A DNA stretch of 64,000 bases from Flavobacterium sp. M31R6. Its GTDB lineage: Bacteria > Bacteroidota > Bacteroidia > Flavobacteriales > Flavobacteriaceae. The position numbers and the translations under genes are program-made. The stretch is taken from the NCBI RefSeq assembly GCF_013284035.1, contig NZ_CP054141.1, positions 558,001-622,000 on the forward strand, given 5' to 3'. Under the pieces are notes generated by a model. That model was not told where the DNA came from. It saw only the letters and a list, made by a program, of their open reading frames with translations, and did no database searches. This document shows, piece after piece, positions 62,744 through 64,000 of the stretch (within the stretch, counting starts at the first letter, position 1; each line of letters opens with the position of its first letter).

Positions 62744-64000
62744 ATTAAAAATTATTGTTGTTATTGTTGTCCTTGCAGTTCTTCCTGTAGGTTGTTTGGT
62801 TGGGCCTAAATACGAAAAGCCAGAAGAAAAGAATGCTGAAAGTTTCCACTATGGTCCTGCAAATGCTGATACACTCGCTTCTGTGGTCAACGTAAAATGG
62901 TTTGATCTTTTTAATGATGATGTTTTAAAAGGCCTAATCACTAAAGGACTTGAAAATAACTATGATTTGAAGATTGCTATGGCGCGTATTGATCGTACCA
63001 GAGCAGAATTAGGATATACCAAAGCCGACTTATTGCCTGCAATTGGTTATAGCGCTACTGTAAACAGTAATGAGAAGACCTTTTTGCCTTCCAATGCGTC
63101 AGCTAATCTTTCTTGGGAATTGGATTTTTGGGGTAAAGTTCGCCACGAAAATAGAGCTGTTCAAGATGAATTAATAGCTAGTGAAGAAGGACGAAAAGTG
63201 ATTCTTTCTAATTTGGTTAGTGATATTGCGGTTGCTTATTTTCAACTACGTGATTATGACAACCGACTACTTGTTGCGCAAAAGACTTTGGAATCTAGAC
63301 AAAAAGGATTTGATATTATTAATCAAAGGTTTTCGGCTGGTTACGTTTCTGAAGTAGATAAGGTTCAAATCGAACAACAAGTAGCAATTGCCGAAGCAGC
63401 TATTCCTGCTTTTAAGAGACAGATTACCATTCAAGAAAATATTATTTCAATATTGATTGGTCAAGCTCCAGGACCGATAGAGCGTGGTAAAACCAACACA
63501 GAGCTTCAAGTAGCGAATAATTTACCCGTTTCTATTCCTTCTATTTTATTGAAAAACAGACCTGATGTAAATCAAGCAGAAAGGAATTATATGGCGGCTA
63601 ATGAAAGAATAGGTGTTGCGCAAGCGATGCGTTTTCCTTCTTTCAATATTGCTGCATTGGCGGGATTCGCAAACAGTGATGTAAGTCATTTATTTGATGG
63701 TTCATCGTATTTGCAAAACGCAAGCGCTACTGTTGCAGGTCCAATTTTTAATTTTGGTAAAAACAGAAGGAGAGTAGAAATATACCGTCAAATTGCTGAA
63801 GAATCAAGACTTAATTACCAAAAAACTTGTCTTGTTGCCGTTGCCGAAGTAGAACAATCTTTGCAAAACGTGAAAACGTATAAGGAAGAATGGGCAGCTA
63901 GAAACAAGCAGGTTATTGCGGCTAGAAAAAACTTGGAATTATCGAATGCAAGGTATTATAATGGCTATGTTTCTTATTTGGAAGTTATACAAGTAGAAAT
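62733..64000 (+). CDS. Outer-membrane efflux channel (TolC/NodT family), 3'-truncated by the window
   Basis: It starts at the ATG at 62733, overlapping the permease stop by 11 bp, and remains open to the window end (about 422 codons). The N-terminus has a lipoprotein signal with lipobox LPVGC, then the NodT/OprM opening LVGPKYEKPE and VKWFDLFNDDVLKGLI, with long helical repeats after. It is the outer-membrane exit duct of the tripartite pump. Its end lies outside the window. Confidence 0.93.
   Translation, partial: MRNKLKIIVVIVVLAVLPVGCLVGPKYEKPEEKNAESFHYGPANADTLASVVNVKWFDLFNDDVLKGLITKGLENNYDLKIAMARIDRTRAELGYTKADLLPAIGYSATVNSNEKTFLPSNASANLSWELDFWGKVRHENRAVQDELIASEEGRKVILSNLVSDIAVAYFQLRDYDNRLLVAQKTLESRQKGFDIINQRFSAGYVSEVDKVQIEQQVAIAEAAIPAFKRQITIQENIISILIGQAPGPIERGKTNTELQVANNLPVSIPSILLKNRPDVNQAERNYMAANERIGVAQAMRFPSFNIAALAGFANSDVSHLFDGSSYLQNASATVAGPIFNFGKNRRRVEIYRQIAEESRLNYQKTCLVAVAEVEQSLQNVKTYKEEWAARNKQVIAARKNLELSNARYYNGYVSYLEVIQVE

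Noticed and set aside
1..64000. tRNA or rRNA genes
   Set aside because: No cloverleaf with conserved T-loop or CCA-side stem and no rRNA-like stretch was recognised by eye; a covariance search would settle it.

Overview
The window looks like a chromosomal segment of a Flavobacterium-type member of the Bacteroidota. The DNA is AT-rich. Shine-Dalgarno sequences are largely missing, and several upstream regions carry the Bacteroidota -7 box TAnnTTTG. The gene set includes the gliding-motility lipoprotein gldH, a metalloprotease with a type IX secretion sorting domain, a two-subunit 3-oxoacid CoA-transferase and many outer-membrane and lipoprotein genes. No rRNA, tRNA, CRISPR array, prophage or complete insertion sequence was seen.

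Layout. 1-10.7 kb: end of an unknown gene, an FAD/Fe-S oxidoreductase, a phosphoserine phosphatase-phosphoglycerate dehydrogenase fusion, a DUF1338 dioxygenase divergent from an Lrp regulator, trpS, an acyltransferase and recA. 11-17 kb: a minus-strand run MATE exporter-hemJ-histidine kinase-enoyl-CoA hydratase-unknown secreted protein. 17-28.3 kb: haem synthesis, with hemH on the minus strand, an AraC-type regulator divergent from hemA, then hemA, hemC, hemD, hemE, hemF, hemB and a c-type cytochrome on the plus strand. 28.5-35.2 kb: ogt, a 3'-5' exonuclease, an SpmA/SpmB-like membrane protein, a broken outer-membrane barrel gene, a 23-residue membrane peptide and fumarase. 35.3-49 kb: MFS transporter, acetyltransferase, roadblock-like protein, secreted M4 metalloprotease, scoAB, PBP1A, gldH and ricT. 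49-55.2 kb: an oxidoreductase operon opposite an HxlR regulator, then trhO-trhP-ferredoxin. 55.3-64 kb: SulP transporter, PPK2 and an RND efflux operon cut by the window end.

How the genes work together. HemA, B, C, D, E, F, J and H cover the C5 haem route from glutamyl-tRNA to protohaem, except HemL, which is not in the window. Almost every junction of the hem run is occupied by a different repeat family: a GxxExxY gene between duplicated repeat modules, a variable-hairpin repeat, and a RAYT transposase gene flanked by paired REP palindromes.

Most interesting points: the REP/RAYT unit inside the haem run; TrhO carrying a C-terminal domain clearly homologous to the C-terminus of the neighbouring TrhP-like U32 protein; a repeated structured element whose stem covaries between its two copies; and many intergenic spacers built as foldbacks with unrelated arms.
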